DNA of 64,000 bases, from positions 3,623,907 through 3,687,906 of the forward strand of contig CP159373.1 of NCBI GenBank assembly GCA_032595685.2, given 5' to 3'. The stretch comes from Candidatus Electrothrix aestuarii. GTDB lineage: Bacteria > Desulfobacterota > Desulfobulbia > Desulfobulbales > Desulfobulbaceae. Below, piece after piece: positions 62,832-64,000 of this stretch. The stretch's first letter is position 1. Every line of letters begins with the position of its first letter. Position numbers and translations under genes: made by a program. Below the pieces are notes generated by a model. The model was not told the DNA's origin and made no database searches. It saw nothing but the letters and a program-made list of their open reading frames with translations.

Positions 62832-62894
62832 TGTAGGGGCGCTCCCCTGTGTTCGCCCTTGTCCGCCGGGCAGGCACAGGGGCCTCCCTCTACA
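62832..62894. repeat. Palindromic dispersed repeat between gspG and gspH
   Basis: A 63-bp imperfect palindrome with ends TGTAGGGGCG and CCTCCCTCTACA and an inner TCCCCTGTG / CACAGGGG pairing, about 19 paired bases in total. It fills nearly the whole 81-bp gap inside the operon. A degenerate relative lies at 546-630. Confidence 0.72.
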
Positions 62895-62900
62895 AATACC

Positions 62901-63371
62901 TTACATCTCCCAGCTATTGATGTCCGCATCCATACCCTCACCGCCGGGTTCGTTATCCGGGCCATAGGACATGAGATCGAAGTCACCGTGTGTTCCTGGG
63001 CTGATGTAGATGAAGTCATTATCCCAAGGATCTTTGGGCACATTTGCTTTATCCAGATAGCCGCCTTCACGCCATTTTTTGGCCAGTTGGCCAGTGGAGG
63101 GCGGTTCCACCAGGGCCTGTAAGCCCTGATCCGTGGTTGGGTATTTGCCGTTATCCAGCTTGTAGAGTTTCAGGGCCTGACTCAAGGCGCTGATATCGAC
63201 TCCGGCCTTGGTGCGTCGGGCCTCTTCAGGCCGATCCATGATCTTGGGCACGATCATACCGGCAAGAATACCAAGGATAACAATAACCACCATGAGCTCA
63301 ATCAGGGTAAAGCCGCGTTCATCCCGTTGAGTTGCTTTATTTGCTTTCTGCTTTCTGCTGACGTTCTTCAA
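62901..63371 (-). CDS. gspG: Major type II secretion pseudopilin GspG
   Basis: The main subunit of the pseudopilus, 156 residues: leader [20 protein letters not shown], cleavage G|FTLIE (Glu +5), helix [20 protein letters not shown], then [40 protein letters not shown] and the C-terminal calcium-site loop ([20 protein letters not shown]). It is the first gene of the operon. It precedes gspH by 81 bp that hold a palindromic repeat. Confidence 0.95.
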   Translation of the reverse strand: MKNVSRKQKANKATQRDERGFTLIELMVVIVILGILAGMIVPKIMDRPEEARRTKAGVDISALSQALKLYKLDNGKYPTTDQGLQALVEPPSTGQLAKKWREGGYLDKANVPKDPWDNDFIYISPGTHGDFDLMSYGPDNEPGGEGMDADINSWEM

Positions 63372-63659
63372 TGTACCACCTTTTTTGATCGTCTATCCTG
63401 CTGAAATGGAGCAGATAGTTTTTGTGTCGTTGGAAGACCAACCCTCTGCGGAGCAGGAGCGGATTATTCTTTTGCAATGTATAGATACTGAGAAAAATAT
63501 ATACAGGAAAAACAGCGCAAATGCCATCTAAATTATTTTTTTTGCAGGACGGATTTGAGGCGGTAAGGAGAGACTTTATCGTGCTTACAAAATGTTTCAG
63601 GAGAAATTATCAATTTGTTAGAAATGCGTTGTGGTTGTTCTCTTTCTCTGGTTCTCTCG
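63372..63659. other. Region upstream of gspG
   Basis: The minus-strand promoter of the T2SS operon must lie in or beyond here, but I could not place it. A 41-codon frame (63406-63531) and a 73-codon frame (63521-63742) exist on the plus strand; neither has a ribosome site or recognisable motif. Confidence 0.4.
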
Positions 63660-63681
63660 TTCCCAAGCTCCGGCTTGGGAA
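63660..63681. repeat. Perfect hairpin of the CCCAAGCT/AGCTTGGG dispersed type
   Basis: Stem TTCCCAAGC / GCTTGGGAA (9 bp, perfect) with loop TCCG. The same short palindrome is familiar from noncoding gaps in other environmental bacterial genomes; only one copy occurs here. Confidence 0.55.
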
Positions 63682-63831
63682 TCCTATTCCTGAAGAATCT
63701 TTTATGAAAAAGCAGGCTGGCAAGCAGCTGAGTTTGTTTTAACAAAGCGTATTGCGTGCTTATCAGAAAGGTGGTATGGATCAAACAGGAAAGCAAACCC
63801 AGAGAAATGAATAAAGTCTGAACTCATAATT

Positions 63832-64000
63832 ATGATCAAGATACCAGAACCTGAATGGCGCAAAATTAGAGATATGAAAGCAGCAGTACTGGATCGTGCA
63901 TGCAAAGGAATCCTCAATGATCTGGCAGGTGCATTACAGACAACAGATGATACACTAAATCATCACAATTATCACAAACAGTATCTGCATGTCTATAAAA
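63832..64000 (+). CDS. Start of a conserved hypothetical protein (3' truncated by the window)
   Basis: The frame opens at ATG 63832 and stays open to the window end (56 codons): MIKIPEPEWRKIRDMKAAVL, then CKGILNDLAGALQ and YHKQYLHVYK. The pattern IPE.EW.K.R.MK...L..AC..IL resembles short conserved proteins of unknown function, about 90-100 residues, that are scattered in cyanobacteria and deltaproteobacteria. No ribosome site is obvious. Function unknown. Confidence 0.5.
   Translation, partial: MIKIPEPEWRKIRDMKAAVLDRACKGILNDLAGALQTTDDTLNHHNYHKQYLHVYK

Noticed and set aside
63521-63742. 73-codon ORF upstream of gspG
   Set aside because: Part of it is translated from the CCCAAGC/GCTTGGG hairpin (LVPKLRLGN), it has no ribosome site and no recognisable motif.

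Overview
The window (about 47% GC by eye) looks like chromosomal DNA of a sulfur-metabolising member of the Desulfobulbales (Desulfobacterota). The main reasons are a dissimilatory-type sulfate adenylyltransferase (sat) near a manganese-dependent family II pyrophosphatase, a monoheme cytochrome c, a T4P minor-pilin/PilY1 cluster behind an NtrC-type two-component system, and a deltaproteobacterial-style type II secretion operon. A cable-bacterium relative would fit, but nothing here proves it. No tRNA, rRNA, CRISPR array, phage or intact insertion sequence was seen.

Layout. 1-3.7 kb: tail of a coiled-coil protein (probably Rpn/PD-(D/E)XK-like), a GYF+AIM24 (TIGR00266) protein, a GlcD-type FAD dehydrogenase and an unknown small protein. 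3.7-17 kb: frameshifted sensor kinase, sigma-54 activator, two tandem FimT/GspH-like pilins, pilW, pilV, pilX and a giant PilY1 (2197 aa) carrying three carbohydrate-binding-like modules. 17-22.4 kb: sat, an unknown membrane-anchored protein, ppaC, aroB. 22.4-29.2 kb: secreted Lcl-domain (DUF1566) protein, frameshifted FmdB-type zinc-ribbon gene, SPFH/zinc-ribbon protein, a left-handed beta-helix protein, lon. 29.2-34.4 kb: homocysteine methyltransferase/MTHFR fusion, a decayed 2-hydroxyacid dehydrogenase fragment, a MscS-like protein.

35-42 kb: a tight four-gene operon (Cys/Met-type PLP enzyme, KamA-family radical SAM protein, class I/II aminotransferase, methyltransferase) followed by metK and ahcY. 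This joins an uncharacterised amino-acid-modifying route to the SAM cycle, which the MTHFR/methyltransferase fusion at 29.3 kb also feeds. The metK leader holds three consecutive perfect hairpins, the last with the Shine-Dalgarno sequence in its loop. 42-51.6 kb: L,D-transpeptidase, small membrane protein, GT2-GtrA glycosyltransferase, a secreted 28-cysteine protein with four exact 20-residue CxxC/HxC repeats, a PAS-GGDEF-EAL protein, a zinc-ribbon/TSCPD-like protein, a SpoU methyltransferase and cytochrome c. 51.8-63.4 kb (minus strand): T2SS operon gspG-H-I-J-K-L-M-N-C-D-E without gspF; GspD has a C-terminal TPR extension and gspK is frameshifted. The right edge holds the start of a conserved unknown gene.

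Three genes (kinase, fmdB-like, gspK) are broken by single-base shifts in A/T homopolymers. Sequencing error, real decay and slippage cannot be told apart from the sequence alone. The strongest candidates for something undescribed are the KamA-centred operon with its metK leader, the secreted CxxC/HxC repeat protein and the PilY1 with inserted binding modules.
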